Assembly (NCBI RefSeq): GCF_000372725.1
Contig: NW_005196756.1
Span: 260,820 to 324,819 of the forward strand
Direction: 5' to 3'
Length of the DNA stretch: 64,000 nucleotides
Source: Emiliania huxleyi CCMP1516
Lineage: Eukaryota > Haptophyta > Isochrysidales > Noelaerhabdaceae
The translations under genes were made by a program, and so were the position numbers. The notes under the pieces were generated by a model, which worked only from the letters and a program-made list of their open reading frames with translations, searched no databases and was not told the DNA's origin. Shown here one piece after another: positions 41,995-52,900 of the stretch. Each line of letters starts with the position of its first letter. Positions within the stretch are counted from its first letter, which is position 1.

Positions 41995-42215
41995 GTTTCG
42001 GGGGGCAAACCCCGGGGTACTCGCTTAGTGTAGGCTTAGTGAGTGGTTGGGGTGGCCTCAGGCATCCCCAAGGGAGCCTCTGCGGTGCCACATAAGCAGC
42101 GTGTGAGTGAGTGAGTATTCTTGATACGAAACCACGACGACACACACCAGTCGACTCGCATCGGTTGCCTCCTACCATGAACGGCTTAGTGACTGTCGAG
42201 ACTTTAAAGTATTCG
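41995..42215 (-). mobile_element. Element end, inverted relative to the GIY-YIG element flank
   Basis: GAGTGGTTGGGGTGGCCTCA, AAGGGAGCCTCTGCGGTGCC and CGAGACTTTAAAGTATTCG are reverse complements of 24722-24862. Additional sequence lies between the matching parts here. The stretch 41581-42290 has no gene. Confidence 0.75.
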
Positions 42216-42289
42216 TGTGAAGATCTCGCAAACGAGACAGACACTACTATGGTCTATGGTCACCAGTAGACAACAACACCTCATCGGCT

Positions 42290-42745
42290 TTGCGGACGAC
42301 ATCTGCCAGAACGTGAACGACTAGCCCTCGCACGCCGTCGCCGCCTACTCCGGACCAAAGGGCCTCCTCGAGGCGCAGAAGAAGGGAGCGAGCGTCTTCG
42401 ACGGCGTCAGCAAGTCGCTCATCTACTCGCCCGAGGGCGACCTCTCGTGCGCGCCGGGCTGGCTCCGGGGCTCGCCCGCGCACCGCGACAAGGAGGGCAA
42501 ACCCACGGGGCGAGTGGACTGCTTCAAGGCCGTCGGCACCTTCTTCGGCAACCCTGAAGCCTGCAAAAAGGAGCTCACCGCGCACCTCAGGAAGAAGCTC
42601 GCGCCGCTCGACGTCATCGACACGGTCGTCGACACTGACTGCGTCACGAACACCTCGCAGCTCCGCCTCAACCTCGTCCAACGGATTGCCTGTGCAAAGA
42701 CCAAGTACATTGCCGGCATCACGCCGCCCAATGTCGCGTGCGAGG
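42290..42745 (+). mobile_element. Retrotransposon reverse-transcriptase fragment
   Basis: The plus-strand frame passes an early TAG and then reads GASVFDGVSKSLIYSPEGDL, GRVDCFKAVGTFFGNPEACK, KLAPLDVIDTV and TSQLRLNLVQRIACAKTKYI before a repeat interrupts it. The progression (serine/proline-rich loop, GRVDCF..G..FG, KLAPL, Q..L...R.......Y) resembles the palm-to-thumb part of algal non-LTR reverse transcriptases. Truncated at both ends. Confidence 0.5.
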
Positions 42746-42756
42746 CTCTCGAGAGG

Positions 42757-43512
42757 GGGCTGAGCTCCGCCTCACCTCCGGCCGGGCGGCTGCGCTGCGC
42801 AAGCACGGGCGGGAGGGGCTTCTCCTGCGGAGTCGTGCGTGCGCAGGGCTCCTCTTTGCTTTCTTCTACTCCCTACTGTCATCTCGTTCCCGTCCTACCA
42901 GAGAAGGGCGGGCGCGCCCCGGGCGGGCGCCTGACCCTGATCCCTGTGCCTGTCCGCCTGAGGCCTGATCGCTGATGAAAACAACTCTCTCAAAAAACAT
43001 CGCTTCAGCCCTAATAGCTAAAACGGCGGCAGGGGTAGGGGTGCCGCTGTAGGGGTGTCGAGGGGTCGGGAGGGCGGGAGTGTCGACCGTGACCGTAACA
43101 AAGAAAGGATGTTCCAATTCTGACACTCTGACACGCTAATCTTGAAAACGTCCAACGGAGCTCCGTGTTGCTCCCAGCGCCCTCCCCCGCGCTCCCTGCG
43201 GCCATGGCCGATGATGCTAGTATGAGAGGTCATCTGGCTACCGCGAGAGCCACCCAACTCGTCGACATCGTCCGATGATGGTGCCGCAAAGTCAGCCTTC
43301 GGAGGCTATCGTGGGGTCGAGCCGTCAGTAGCCGTGACATGTGGTTCCACCACCCCTCGTAGGCTTTGCCTCTGACCGCCACCGTTTTTAAAAAGGGAGT
43401 GCAGTCGAGGAGGGGGGGGGGGGGCGAGCGGCAAGTATTGGGGGGGACGGAAGGCGGCCTTGCGGCGACGCGTGGGGGCTGAGCTCCGCCTCACCTCCGG
43501 CCGGGCGGGCGC
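42757..43512. repeat. Composite dispersed repeat, copy B (B1, inserted R1, B2, B3)
   Basis: B1 (42757-43010) and B2 (43158-43385) match copy A at 36495-37012; B3 (43386-43512) follows. Between B1 and B2 sits R1 (43014-43104), an 85-90-nt repeat also at 48582-48668 and 63493-63577. 43513-43828 contains a further repeat (TCGCACAACACTGGGCACGG) shared with 23850. Confidence 0.85.
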
Positions 43513-43828
43513 AGGGCTGGTGGACTAATGTTAGAACGGTGCTGGCACGTTAACGGTTAACACCACAGCCGCAGCGGTGTTAGTTAGAACGTTCTTGGAA
43601 GGAAGGACGACCAGGGCACAAGGGAACAGGAGGGGGAACGGGAGTGGCAGTGGGGAGCGCATCAGGCCAGATCCCAAATTCTTCTTTAAAGAATTTCACC
43701 AGTCCCTCGCACAACACTGGGCACGGGAATGAACACGACGCACAGGTGCGAAAGGAAAGAAAACACGCGGGTTTGCCGCCGCCCATTTTGGAAGGAGGCT
43801 TTGCATGTAGGGTGCTTCGAGGCTTTGG

Positions 43829-46800
43829 ATGCTGCTCGTGGCTCAGCTGCTTGCTGGCTCCGCGGCCGGCGCGCCACCGGAGACCTCAGTGGTCGCGCAC
43901 AGGTCGTCCTCAGTGACGGCTGCCTCCGCCGCACAGCTTCACCAGACGATCACGGCTGCCTCCGCCGCACAGCTTCACCAGGCGATCACGGCGGCCACCG
44001 CCTTGAACCAATCTGCGACTGTGGTCCTGCCATCTGGCTCTGTTCTTGAGTTGGACCGTTCTCCGTTCACGTGCAATGCGCCTGTGCACGTCTCGGTGCG
44101 CAGCGACGAGGGCGCCACGATCGACGGCGGCGGCCTGAGTCGCATCTTTCACCTCTCCAACAACTGCAGCCTTTCGCTAAGACGGCTCACGCTCGTGAAC
44201 GGGTTCAGCGCCGACAACGGCGGCGCCATCTTGGGCGAGGAGAGCGGGTCGGTGTGGCTCGAGGATACAGAAATCATCAGTTGTAGATCCGGACGCAGCG
44301 GCGGCGCCATCAGCCTCAACTATATGGGTGATGTTTCGCTGATCAACTCCACCATCAAGGGCTGCCACGCGAGCAAGCGGGGTGGTGCGCTTCATATGCG
44401 AGAGAGCGGAGACGTGTCGCTTCTCGGTTCACGCGTCGAGGACAGTCGGGCAGAGATCAACGGAGGCTTCTTGGAGACGTACAAGAGTGGCTCCCTCCAC
44501 ATGACACGCTCCAGCGTCGTCAAGTGCTCCGCAAAACAGTGGGGTGGAGCTGTCAACAGCTGGTACGGCGGCGGCGTCTACGTGAGGGATTCGAGCATTT
44601 CAGGATGCAAGGCTGGCAAGGCCGGTGGCGCCATTGTGTTCAAGGAGCCACGCCTACACGAGACAGTACAGCTTGTGGGCTCAACGTTCTCCGACAATTT
44701 GGCGGGTATCAACCAGGAAGGCGCCGCCTCCGTACTGTTATACACTGTGTCAGATGACATGCTCGTTGATTATGCCGTCGCTCGACGAGCTATGCGCTTA
44801 TCCAAGGAGTTATCCAAGGAGTTGTCCGACTACCTTGGCAAGAGCTTCGTGAGAGCGTCAAGCTTTGTCAACAACACCGCGACGTTCGACGTCACGATTC
44901 TCACCACCGCACCGCTCGTGTGGCAAGACTGCCAACTTGGACGGTGGATGCCCCGAGCAGGGGCCTTCAGCGGAGACCTCACTGGGTGCACTGAGGCCTG
45001 CATGCAGGGCTACTTTGGCAACAGCACCGACCTGGGCAAATCGACCTGCTCCGGCCCCTGCCCTCCTGGCCACAGCTGCTCAGAGGGGTCCGCCGAGCCT
45101 ACGCCGTGCGAGACAGGCACGTACATGCCTCAAGCTGGCGGGGTGAGCTGCCTCAAGTGCCCACCACGTTTGAGCAGCCATGAGGGAAGCACGACCTGCG
45201 ATCTCTGTGACGAGGGCTTCTTCCAGCGCAACGAGTCGGCGCAGGTCCACGAGGACTCCGACCTCTGCGAGCCGTGCCCTGAGCATGGGGCTTGCCCTCG
45301 GGGCACGACGATCGCGTCGATTCGCCTGAATCCCGGCTTTTGGCGGGACTCCCTTGCCACGTCGACCATCTACGCTTGCGAAGGTAATCTCAGCAACGGG
45401 CACCCCTTCGAGCGAAGCCTCTCCGACCCTAACGCATCGTCGTCTCCAAACCGCTGCCTCGGCTCCGTGACTGGCGAGGGTGACGAGTGGGACAAGACGA
45501 CTGGCGACCGCTACTGCCTCCCAGGCCACAGCGGTCCCAAGTGCGAGGCGTGCGAGGAGGCCCACTTCTTCAGCCAGGAGGCCAATCGATGCCAGGCTTG
45601 CCCAAGCGCCTCTGACCTAGCCTCGACGGCAGGAAAGCGCCTCTGCGTCGCCCTGCTGCTGGGCATTCTCGCTGTGGCCATGTACCGGAATCCGGTGGCG
45701 CGTCGCTGGCTCGGGTTCGTTCCCCGCCTGGGTTTGCAAGTCAAGTTCAAGATCGTCGTCTCGTTCTGCCAGTGCATCGTCTCGCTGCACACCGTGTACG
45801 GCGTGACGTTGGACCCGCAGCTCGCGTTTTGGACGAGCGCCTTGGAGGCCCTTGACTTCAACGCGCTCGACATGACCATTCCTTCGACCTGTCTCGGCTC
45901 CATGCAGGCGAGGCTGCTGATCAGTGCGCTCTGGCCGTACGCAGCCGTTGCGGCGCTCCTGCTCGCCCTTGCCGCCCATGGCCTGGCCGTTCGCCGCGCC
46001 ACCTCCGGCGTCCTTGGCTCCGCGCTCGCTCTGGGGATCTTCGTCTTCTTTCTCGCGCTGCCGTCGGTGTCACGCAATATCTTCAAGGCAAGGCAGTGCG
46101 CGCCGTACTCGTTTCGCGACGCCCCGAACGGCGACTACGAGCGCAGCTACCTCGTCGCTGACCCCAGCGTGCGATGCAACGAGGGCCCTGACGGCGCTTG
46201 GGGCAACGACGACTTCCGGCAGCTGGCAGGCTACTTCTGGGCCTTCTTTTTCTTGTGGCCTGTCCTTGTGCCGGCTGTCTTCCTCCTCCTCACGCTGCGC
46301 GTGCGGAGCTCGGTCCGCAACCACCACATGACTCGGCTGGCGCACGCGACTCGCTTCCTCTGGCGCGACTACGACGTCAGCTTTGTGTGGTGGGAGGTCG
46401 TCGATATGGCGCGGAAGCTTGTGCTGACCTCTGGTATCCTCTTCGTGGATACCGAGTACGGCGCGCGACGCCTGCTGCGGCTCCAGGTCGCGTCCATCCT
46501 GTCGGCAACCTACCTGGCGCTTCTCGCTCTCGCCCGCCCGTATCGCAACTCAGCGGACTTGTACCTCGCCTGTACGAGCAACCTGCTGTTGACCTGCAGC
46601 TTCGTCTCGGGCGTCGGTATCAAACTGTGTGAGGAGGGCCAGTGGCGGCAGACGTGCCAGGACTTCACCGGCTTGCCCTCGTCTCTCGCCTGGAGTGCTG
46701 CAGCCGTGGGGCTCACCGCGGCGATGCTGCTCGCCTCGCTCCTCGTCATCGGAGGGAAGGCGTGCGCCAAGCTGCCCTCCATCCGGCTCGCCTCGACAGG

Positions 46801-47923
46801 CCGCGAGCCCTTCCTCGAGCTCCCCGACCAATGCCACTTCCACCTCTTCCTCAGCCACGCCTGGGGGACGGGGCAAGACCAGACTCACACCATCGCGCGG
46901 CAGCTCAAGCTGCTGCTGCCTCAAATAAACATCTGGCTCGACGTCGATTCGCTCGAGGACATCAGCAGGCTTGAGGAGTCCATCCAAGACTCTGCCGCCG
47001 TCCTTGTCTTTCTCTCGGACGGCTACTTCCGCTCTGCCAACTGCCGTCGCGAGCTCTACGCCGCCCTCGCCAGCGCAAAGCCCATCATCGCTGTCCGAGA
47101 GGTGGACAAGGGGAAGGGCGGTGCGACGGTGGAGGAGCTGAAGGCGGAGTGCCACCTCCACTGCATCGATGAGTCGCCCGCCGGATACCCCGCCTACCGC
47201 GGTCCGGAGGAGGCGATCGCCCGCGTCTTTGCCGTCGAGCCGATTGAGTGGGTGCGGTTGGGCGCCTATCAACTCGAGACGCTCAAAGCTATCACCCTCC
47301 GCATGCTGGGCCACTCGCGCTACTACCGGCACCGCGGCGGTCACGCCCTCGCCGCGGGCCTGCGCGTAGCCAACTCGGGCGAGTGCCCGCCCCACGGCTT
47401 TGTAGCGCAGCACACGCTCCTCGTCTCGCGGGTAAACCCGGGCGCGCGCCTCGTGGCGGGAGAGGTGGCGGGCGCCTCGACCGAGGGCGGCGGCGCGCTG
47501 CCCGTTGCGGTGAAAGAGGCCGAGGCGGCCGACCTGGCGGCCGGATCGCAGTCGCTGCTGCTCCTGCTCAACAATCAGACCTTCTGCGAGGACAAGATGG
47601 CGCTCGCGTCGCTGCTGGTTCGCGCGAGGGAGGCGGGCTGCCCGGTGGTACTCCTGTGGGAGCAGGACCCGGACTGCGGCGGGTGCCCCTTCCACATCTT
47701 CAAGGAGCGGACGCCCTTGGAGCTGCAGCTGCCGCCGCACAAGCTCTTCAACGACCTCGCGGTGCCGCTGTACCGGTCCGCCGAGCTGCGCAAGGTGAGC
47801 TTGCGGCAGGTGCTTCAAGGCATGGGCGCTAAGCCTCTGCCGCTCTCTCAGGCGGCGGGCCACAAGTTGGGCGCCTCCCTCAACCCTTGCCCCGGCGTGA
47901 GTGAGTGTGAGGAGCAGTCCTGA
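43829..47923 (+). CDS. Multi-pass receptor-like protein: beta-helix ectodomain, Cys-rich region, about nine membrane spans, TIR domain
   Basis: Single exon, 1364 residues, ATG 43829. Signal peptide MLLVAQLLAGSAAGA. Residues about 60-330: right-handed beta-helix repeats with recurring GGAI/GGAL turns (as in POMP and pectin-lyase-like proteins). Residues about 365-590: Cys-rich GCC2/GCC3-like repeats (CPPGHSCSEGS, CETGTYMPQAG). Residues about 604-985: eight or nine membrane spans. Residues about 1001-1105: TIR domain (FHLFLSHAWGTG, NIWLDVDSLEDI, VLVFLSDGYFRS, NCRRELYAAL). The Glu of CRREL near residue 1071 fits the NADase Glu position. A C-terminal 200 residues (SLLLLLNNQTFCEDK, CPVVLLWEQDPD) may be a degenerate second TIR-like fold. 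Likely a surface receptor signalling through TIR; ligand and NADase activity are inferred. Confidence 0.85.
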   Translation: MLLVAQLLAGSAAGAPPETSVVAHRSSSVTAASAAQLHQTITAASAAQLHQAITAATALNQSATVVLPSGSVLELDRSPFTCNAPVHVSVRSDEGATIDGGGLSRIFHLSNNCSLSLRRLTLVNGFSADNGGAILGEESGSVWLEDTEIISCRSGRSGGAISLNYMGDVSLINSTIKGCHASKRGGALHMRESGDVSLLGSRVEDSRAEINGGFLETYKSGSLHMTRSSVVKCSAKQWGGAVNSWYGGGVYVRDSSISGCKAGKAGGAIVFKEPRLHETVQLVGSTFSDNLAGINQEGAASVLLYTVSDDMLVDYAVARRAMRLSKELSKELSDYLGKSFVRASSFVNNTATFDVTILTTAPLVWQDCQLGRWMPRAGAFSGDLTGCTEACMQGYFGNSTDLGKSTCSGPCPPGHSCSEGSAEPTPCETGTYMPQAGGVSCLKCPPRLSSHEGSTTCDLCDEGFFQRNESAQVHEDSDLCEPCPEHGACPRGTTIASIRLNPGFWRDSLATSTIYACEGNLSNGHPFERSLSDPNASSSPNRCLGSVTGEGDEWDKTTGDRYCLPGHSGPKCEACEEAHFFSQEANRCQACPSASDLASTAGKRLCVALLLGILAVAMYRNPVARRWLGFVPRLGLQVKFKIVVSFCQCIVSLHTVYGVTLDPQLAFWTSALEALDFNALDMTIPSTCLGSMQARLLISALWPYAAVAALLLALAAHGLAVRRATSGVLGSALALGIFVFFLALPSVSRNIFKARQCAPYSFRDAPNGDYERSYLVADPSVRCNEGPDGAWGNDDFRQLAGYFWAFFFLWPVLVPAVFLLLTLRVRSSVRNHHMTRLAHATRFLWRDYDVSFVWWEVVDMARKLVLTSGILFVDTEYGARRLLRLQVASILSATYLALLALARPYRNSADLYLACTSNLLLTCSFVSGVGIKLCEEGQWRQTCQDFTGLPSSLAWSAAAVGLTAAMLLASLLVIGGKACAKLPSIRLASTGREPFLELPDQCHFHLFLSHAWGTGQDQTHTIARQLKLLLPQINIWLDVDSLEDISRLEESIQDSAAVLVFLSDGYFRSANCRRELYAALASAKPIIAVREVDKGKGGATVEELKAECHLHCIDESPAGYPAYRGPEEAIARVFAVEPIEWVRLGAYQLETLKAITLRMLGHSRYYRHRGGHALAAGLRVANSGECPPHGFVAQHTLLVSRVNPGARLVAGEVAGASTEGGGALPVAVKEAEAADLAAGSQSLLLLLNNQTFCEDKMALASLLVRAREAGCPVVLLWEQDPDCGGCPFHIFKERTPLELQLPPHKLFNDLAVPLYRSAELRKVSLRQVLQGMGAKPLPLSQAAGHKLGASLNPCPGVSECEEQS

Positions 47924-48222
47924 GAAGGCAGAAGGATTCGATTTTGATAGTTGTGGGCCATTGCGTCCCGTTTTATTTATTAATCATATTCATAACAAAC
48001 TCCTGTGTTTCGTGCGAATGCTCCGTGTGTATTACCTATGCGAGTGCGAGATTGACAAATGCCCGGAGTGCAATGCACACTTCAAAACCGTGAAAAGAAT
48101 TTTCGCATTGCGGGAGGCGAATTCCGGACGTAAAATGTTGTCATTAGCTAATGTCCCAAGCAACGGCTTTGTGGCGTCCACAACGTCCCACCTGAGTGTG
48201 GACGAGGGCGTCAGAAGCCTCC

Positions 48223-48579
48223 ATGCCGACCCGGTTCCGCACGACGCCTGCTGCTGCTTGCCATCTTGCCCTTTTGCTTCTCGCGCAAGCGGCGCGAGCG
48301 AGCGGCTCCAATACTCAGGAAGCCGCGCGAGTTTTGCTTGCCGGCGGCGGTGGCGGTGGCAGCCTCGCTGCCGCTGCCAATGCGGGCAGCCTGACTGGAG
48401 TGCCATCGCCGCCGGTTGCAACGCCATCGCCCGTGTTACCGCTCCCGTTTTCATCTCCTCCGCCTCCGAATCTCGCGCCTGCTGTGGTGTACCAAATTAC
48501 CGTTGGCAATGGCAAGAATGGCGGGCAGCGGAGCTGGGAGCTCGTCTGCGATGGAGAGCAGGTGGCATCGATGCCCTAA
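48223..48579 (+). CDS. Secreted protein, C-terminally truncated by a repeat
   Basis: ATG 48223 gives a signal peptide (FRTTPAAACHLALLLLAQAA), a Gly/Ala stretch, a Pro-rich linker and then VVYQITVGNGKNGG and SWELVCDGEQVASMP, the start of a domain. The frame ends at TAA 48577, exactly where repeat R1 begins. The domain start suggests a larger secreted or membrane protein cut by R1 insertion or rearrangement. The stretch 47924-48222 upstream has nothing recognisable. Confidence 0.5.
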   Translation: MPTRFRTTPAAACHLALLLLAQAARASGSNTQEAARVLLAGGGGGGSLAAAANAGSLTGVPSPPVATPSPVLPLPFSSPPPPNLAPAVVYQITVGNGKNGGQRSWELVCDGEQVASMP

Positions 48580-48581
48580 AA

Positions 48582-48668
48582 GCTAAAACGGCGGCAGGGG
48601 TGGGGTGCCGCTGTAGGGGTGTCGAGGGGTCGGGAGGGCGGGAGTGTCGACCGTGACCGTAACAAAAT
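48582..48668. repeat. Dispersed repeat R1, copy 2
   Basis: AAAACGGCGGCAGGGG to GTGACCGTAACAAA matches 43014-43104 almost base for base. As at the other copies, CCCTAA sits at the left boundary. Confidence 0.9.
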
Positions 48669-49947
48669 CCCCGAGGTGGAGCCGCCCCCGCTGGTCGCGT
48701 GACGGCGACCACCGCCACCGTTGCGAGGCGACGGCCACAACGGATCATCGGATGAAGCTTCATGCGCGGCGGCGAGGCGGCCGCCGGGTAGGAGGGCGGA
48801 GGGAGGCACGTGTAGCGACGCACGGTAGTTGGCGACGGGGCGGAGTCGCCGCTGTCGCCGACGCAGCTTCACTTCATTCAGAGCAGAGAGAGGCAGATAG
48901 GGCTTTGGCAGTCCGAGTGCATCCGACCCGGCGACCGGGCATCCGCGAGCAGCACAGAGATCAGAGTACAGCCAACAGCCTCTTTCTTGTGTCCCATGAG
49001 AGTATAACAAAACTAGGATCCCCAAGCGAGAGACATCTTGAGAGCCTCGGCGATCACGGTCGCGCCGTTGGGGGCCGCGATCTTGATAAACAAACTTCAG
49101 TTTGTGCTAGTGAACTGAGGAGAAGCGGGTCGAGCCTCGGCGCAGAGGGCAGCGCCTAGCGGGCGGGAACCCTCTTACCCCCGCGCCCGCCGCTGCCCGC
49201 CGCTTTGTGCGCGGGACCTCCGAGCGCCACGAGGCTCCTGACACAGCTCCCGACTAGCGTCGGCTCCTGCTCAGACAGGCGCCAATCGACCAGTTCTCAA
49301 GCGAGCGGAGGCGGCGCTACCCGCCGGCCCGCCAGCGACGCACGCTGCGGGCGCCCCGGCGCGCAGGGCAGCCAGGCCGAACCGAACGACTACCGATGCC
49401 GGCAACGTCAATGCTCTCCTTCATGCAGAAGGCGCTGCGCAACCTCCTCGTCAGCGACGACGAGGTCATCCCCGCGCGCGGCTGCTCCCGGGCCGACGGC
49501 GTCGCGGAGCCGACGTCGCCCCCCGCGCCGCTCGTCGGCAGCCCCAGCCAACGTTCCGAGTTCAACGATCCAGGTGACCGTCCACCCCCCCCCGCTCTGC
49601 CAAGCGGCACCCCAGAGTCTTACCGCGCTCCGGATCCTCTTTAGCCCATCTCTGAGAGTTAGAGTGACTGGCTAGAGACGACGACGACGATACAGTTCAT
49701 GTCGGCTTGCCGCCCCCCAGCCCCACCGCGCGCCGCCGGCGCTGCGCCTGCGCCTGCGGGCCGCGGCCCATAAAGCCGTATCGGACTCGCACCTCAAGGA
49801 TCAAGCCGAGGTCACGTCAGCACGGCCCTGCTGAAAATAAAAAAGAAAGCACTGGCGCCCCGAATAGCGCCACCACGGACAAGACATACATGTACAAGAC
49901 TGTCCGCTTTCATGCACCTCCCTGCGCCGCGACTCCGCTCTCTCCGC
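48669..49947. other. Mostly unassigned; small open frame at 49396-49644
   Basis: The 82-codon plus frame at 49396 (MPATSMLSFMQKALRNLLVS) is a possible first exon but has no recognised domain. On the minus strand near 49030-49080, IAAPNGATVIAEALKM resembles one decayed LRR. 49860-49947 is the 3' flank of the NLR gene and matches 38760-38825. Confidence 0.35.
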
Positions 49948-52900
49948 TCACATCTCGAGCTTGAACCCTTCCCGCCCGCTCACCGCATCTCGAATCACTC
50001 CCTTCCCCTCGTCGCCCAAAATGTTGTAGCGGAGGTCGATGTTTTTCAGCACCGCATTGACGCGAAATGCGGCTGCTAGCGCCTTGACGCCCTCGTCGTC
50101 GATGCCGGTGTCGCAGAGGTCGAGGTTGGTCAGCACCTCGTTGTCGCGAAGAGCGGAAGCCAGCGCCTTGGCGCCCTCGGGGCCGCCGTTGAACGAGAGG
50201 TCGAGGGTGGTCAGCACCCCGTTGCCGCGCAGCGCCTCGGCGATCGCGGCGGCGCCCTCGTCGCCGATCTCGTTGTAGCTGATGTCGAGATTTTTCAGCA
50301 CCTCGTTGCCGCGCAGCGCCTCGGCGATCGCAGCCGCCCCCTCGTCGCCGATGTTGCTGCGCGCGAGGTTGAGGGTGGTCAGCACCGCGTTGCCGCGCAG
50401 CGCCTCGGCGATCGCAGCGGCGCCGGCGTCACGGATGTTGTTGTCGCGGAGGTTGAGGTCAGTCAGTACCCCATTGACGTGCAGCGCCTCGGCGATCGCA
50501 GTGGCGCCCTCGTCGCGGATGCTGTTGCCAGTGAGGTCGAGGTTTGTCAGCACCGCGTTGACGCGAAGAGCGGCTGCTAGCGCCTTGGCGCCCTCGTCGC
50601 CGATGTTGTTGGTCCAGAGCACGAGGTTGGTCAGCACCCCCCTGTTGACGCGAAGAGCGTAGGCCAGCGCAGCGGCGCCCTCGTCGCCGATGTTGTTGGT
50701 CCAGAGCACGAGGTTGGTCAGCACCTCGTTGACGCGAAGAGCGGCTGCTAGCGCCTTGGCGCCCTCGTCGCCGATGTTGTTTTCCCAGAGCACGAGGTTG
50801 GTCAGGACCCCATTGCCCGCAATCAGCGACGCGATCACGACGGCCGAGGCAGGGCCGAGGTCCTTGTCCGCGAGGTCCAGCGACGTGACTGGGTCGGTGC
50901 CGCGAAGCTTTGGCAGGTCGAGCTCGTGGCCGTCGAGGTTCAGCTTGGTCAGCACCCCGTTGACGCGAAGGACGTCGGCGATCGCAGCGGCGCCCTCGTC
51001 GCCGATGTTGTTGCCGCCGAGCCGGAGTGTTTTCAGCACCCCGTTGCCGCGCAGCGCCTCGCCGATCGCCTTGGCGCCCTCGTCGCCGATGTCGTTGCTG
51101 CGCACGTCCAACACGGTCAGCACCTCGTTGCCCTCGAGGGCGGAGGCCAGCGCCTTGGCGCCCTCGTTGCCGACGCGGCTGCCGCTGATGTCGAGCTCGG
51201 TCAGCGACTCGGGCAATAACACCGACCCGGCGCCGCCTAGATGGTGCTTCAGCATGCCGGCACCCATCCAGTAGCCCGCCGGCTTGAGCACCCCGCCAAC
51301 GCTCCCCTCCATCCAGCCACGCAGCAGCGCCGCGTGCCAACCCGCGATCGCGTTCCGCCCGCGGTGCCGCAAGTACTGCAAGTGCAAATCGAGCAGCGAG
51401 AGCGACGCTTCCGTGCGGCCGCCCGCCTCCGTCCGCTTCACCAAGTTCTGCCCCTCCAGCTTGCGCGCATTCGTCGCCGCATCGACGTCGTCGACGCCCC
51501 ACAGCATCGCCGCCACGCTCAGCGGCATCTCCGTGTCCTCGGGCAGCACGGCGAGCCTGCAGCAGCAGCGCGCGATCCGCGCGTCGGTCGCCTCGAGCCG
51601 CAAGAGCTGCACCTCCATGCCGGCAAAGAAGGTGTCGTACTCGTAGTCGCCTGCGGCATCGACCTCGACGAAGGCGTTCTGTCCCCGCGCCCGCCGCAAC
51701 TCCTCGAGGAAGGAGCCCATGCTCTGGTCGCGGCAGACGGCGCCCCACTGCTCGAGCACCACCGGCAGCCCGCCGCTCAGCCGCACGAGCTCGCTCGCGT
51801 CCGCATCGGTCGAGAGGTCGGCGTCGGTCTGCATGCACGCCGCGAGCAAGCGCAGCGCCTGCCTCGGCTCCAGCGTGTCCAGCTCCTGCGTCCTGCCGCC
51901 CGCCCGCGTGGCCACTTCGCGCACCCGCGTCGTCAATAGCCGGCCGGCATGCAGCCGCGTGAACGGCTGCGCCTGCTCGAAAGCCCACACGTCGTCGAGA
52001 ATGAGCAAGCAGCGCCGGGTATCGAGCCAACGCTTGATGGCATCGACGATTGCGGCCTGCTGCTTTTGGGCCGTGTGCCTCTGTCCAACCGCGGAAATGT
52101 CGACGTCGAGCATGCCCGCCAGCTCGCGCAGCACGTCTAGCGCTCTGCGCTCCTGCCCAAAGCGGAGCCAAAATACGCCATCGTGAAAGGCCGACTGGAC
52201 GCGGACGTCGAGGGCGAGCACCGCGGCGAGGGTGCTCTTGCCGAGGCCGGCGGTCCCCGCCAGCGCGGCGGCAACTTCGCCCCCCCTGCTTCCGCCCACG
52301 AGCGAAACCGACTGCAGGCCGTCCTTGATCAGCCTCTCGCGGAGAGCCGCATCCGCCGACCGCACTGTGTAGTGGTCGGGGATGGCAGGCAGGTCGCCGC
52401 GCACTTGCTGCCGCTGCAGAAGCACCGGGACACCCGCCGGCCGGCGGCCGTCCGGAAGCGCGCGGTAGCCGCAGTCCCGAGGGTCCATCAACGCCCACGC
52501 GTCTCTGCCGCGGCGCGAGATGGCCATCACTGCGTTGCGCGCCCCGTTGAAGCTGTCACGCGCCCGAGAAGCCGAGGAGGGCCCCGCGCCGGCGAGCCAG
52601 TGCTGGTAGAGGCCCACGCCGAAGCTCTTGGCCGCGCTGTCTGCAGTGACGGTTCGCCAACCAATGGCGGGCAGCGCGTACCGCTCGGCGAGAGCGACAC
52701 ACATCGCCTCGCTCTCACAGCCGTTGAGGCAGACGAGCTCCAGCCTGCTGCGGCCAGTCTGCCCGATGATGTTGACGAGCGTGGCGGGGAGCATCTGCTC
52801 CACGTTCCCATCTGGCTGTACGAGGCCGAGAGTGCGCTCGCGTGTGATGCTGTGCGAGGCGTCGCAGTGGCCGATAAAGTGCAGCACCCGCGGTTCGTGT

